Source of the DNA: Shinella sp. PSBB067
GTDB lineage: Bacteria; Pseudomonadota; Alphaproteobacteria; Rhizobiales; Rhizobiaceae
Assembly: GCF_016839145.1 (NCBI RefSeq)
Contig: NZ_CP069303.1
Span: 2,728,001 to 2,792,000, forward strand
Length of the DNA: 64,000 nucleotides
Direction: 5' to 3'
Made by a program: the position numbers and the translations under genes. This document shows, piece by piece, positions 63,408 to 64,000 of this stretch (position 1 is the first letter of the stretch; the number at the start of each line of letters is the position of its first letter). Below the pieces are notes generated by a model, which saw only the letters and a program-made list of their open reading frames with translations, had not been told where the DNA came from and searched no databases.

Positions 63408-64000
63408 ATGAAAATCCTCGTCATCAACCCCAACACGACTGCATCGATGACGGACCACATCGGGAAGGCGGCGCGCGCCGCCGCCTCTCCCGGCACGCAG
63501 ATCACCGCCGTCAACCCGGCGCACGGCCCCGTCTCCATCGAAGGCTATTTCGACGAGGCAATGAGCCTTGCCGGCCTGCTCGACACGATCCGCCGCAACC
63601 CGGACTGCGACGCCGTCGTCATCGCCTGCTTCGACGACACCGGCCTCGACGCGGCGCGCTGCCTCACCGACCGGCCGGTGATCGGCATCGGCGAAGCGGC
63701 CTATCATTTCGCCTCGATGATCTCGAACAAGTTCTCGGTCGTCACCACGCTCGCCCGTTCCGTGCCCGCGCTGGAGCACAACCTTGCCCGCTACGGCCTC
63801 GACGCGCGCTGCGCGCGCGTGCGCGCCTCCGATGTCGCCGTGCTGGAACTGGAGAAGCCCGGTTCCAATGCCCGGCAGAAGATCAGCGCCGAGATCGGCC
63901 TTGCCGTCAGCGAGGACCGCGCGGAGGCCATCGTGCTCGGCTGTGCCGGCATGGCGGGCCTTGCCGCCGATCTCGCGCAGGAACACGGCCTGCCGGTGCT
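63408..64000 (+). CDS. Hydantoin/Asp-Glu racemase family protein (3' end outside window)
   Basis: 197 residues of an Asp/Glu/hydantoin racemase: ILVINPNTTASMTDHIGKAARAAASPGTQI, DAVVIACFDDTGLDAARC with the first catalytic Cys, and ALGCAGMA-like IVLGCAGMAGLA with the second. Ends at the window edge. It suggests that the upstream transporter imports hydantoins or related ureido compounds, but aspartate racemase-like roles are possible. Confidence 0.88.
   Translation, partial: MKILVINPNTTASMTDHIGKAARAAASPGTQITAVNPAHGPVSIEGYFDEAMSLAGLLDTIRRNPDCDAVVIACFDDTGLDAARCLTDRPVIGIGEAAYHFASMISNKFSVVTTLARSVPALEHNLARYGLDARCARVRASDVAVLELEKPGSNARQKISAEIGLAVSEDRAEAIVLGCAGMAGLAADLAQEHGLPV

Overview
The window looks like a chromosomal segment of an alphaproteobacterium, most likely Rhizobiales/Rhizobiaceae. 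The evidence is uniformly high G+C, a rhizobial-type phenylacetate operon, DUF982 and PraR-like proteins, GGAAC-type stress promoters and rhizobial intergenic palindromes. The genus cannot be fixed from the sequence alone. No tRNA, rRNA or CRISPR array was seen.

Region 1 (1-10.3 kb) is aerobic phenylacetate catabolism: the tail of paaK, a TetR regulator, then on the minus strand paaJ-paaA-paaB-paaC-paaD-paaE, an extra PaaA/PaaC-like gene, and paaZ. A PaaX-family regulator lies behind the operon. The paaJ promoter carries two candidate operators, a TetR-type palindrome and a widely spaced inverted repeat. Region 2 (10.4-22.2 kb) holds a CHASE-PAS-GGDEF-EAL protein, an oligopeptide ABC operon ending in a CofD/YvcK-like gene, and a divergent amino-acid ABC operon.

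Region 3 (22.3-26.8 kb) is the most unusual part: a compact, probably single transcription unit of a PraR-like XRE regulator, a SARP/TPR regulator, an 86-residue peptide ending in three copies of a seven-residue (V/A)SGGFMD repeat, a YcaO cyclodehydratase-family protein and a TfuA protein. This looks like a RiPP (modified peptide) locus with a repeated core, plausibly forming thioamides.

Region 4 (26.9-36.6 kb) has small membrane and hypothetical genes, an ECF sigma/anti-sigma pair with its own candidate promoter, a Bax-inhibitor-like protein, a TPP riboswitch followed by thiCOSGE, a molbindin, trmO, and a PadR-DUF2218 pair with a perfect 20-bp inverted repeat in front. Region 5 (36.6-48.6 kb) covers 4-hydroxyphenylacetate hydroxylation (AraC regulator, hpaB, hpaC, hpaR, a decayed FAH-family hydrolase), pseudoazurin behind an FNR/FixK box, an ankyrin protein, ureidoglycine aminohydrolase, a CynX-type transporter with a LysR regulator, malonyl-CoA synthetase, an SDR and small CBS/DUF982 proteins.

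Region 6 (48.6-56.8 kb) is glycogen-to-trehalose metabolism: topoisomerase IB plus glgX on the minus strand, and treZ, a CBS protein and treY on the plus strand. Several promoters match the GGAAC-N16-nnTT pattern of alphaproteobacterial general-stress sigma factors (EcfG/RpoE2), which fits trehalose as a stress solute. Region 7 (56.8-64 kb) starts with an IS481-family insertion lying exactly between two convergent stop codons. It continues with an FCD-type GntR regulator, a complete branched-chain-type ABC transporter operon, and the start of a hydantoin/Asp-Glu racemase gene that runs off the window.
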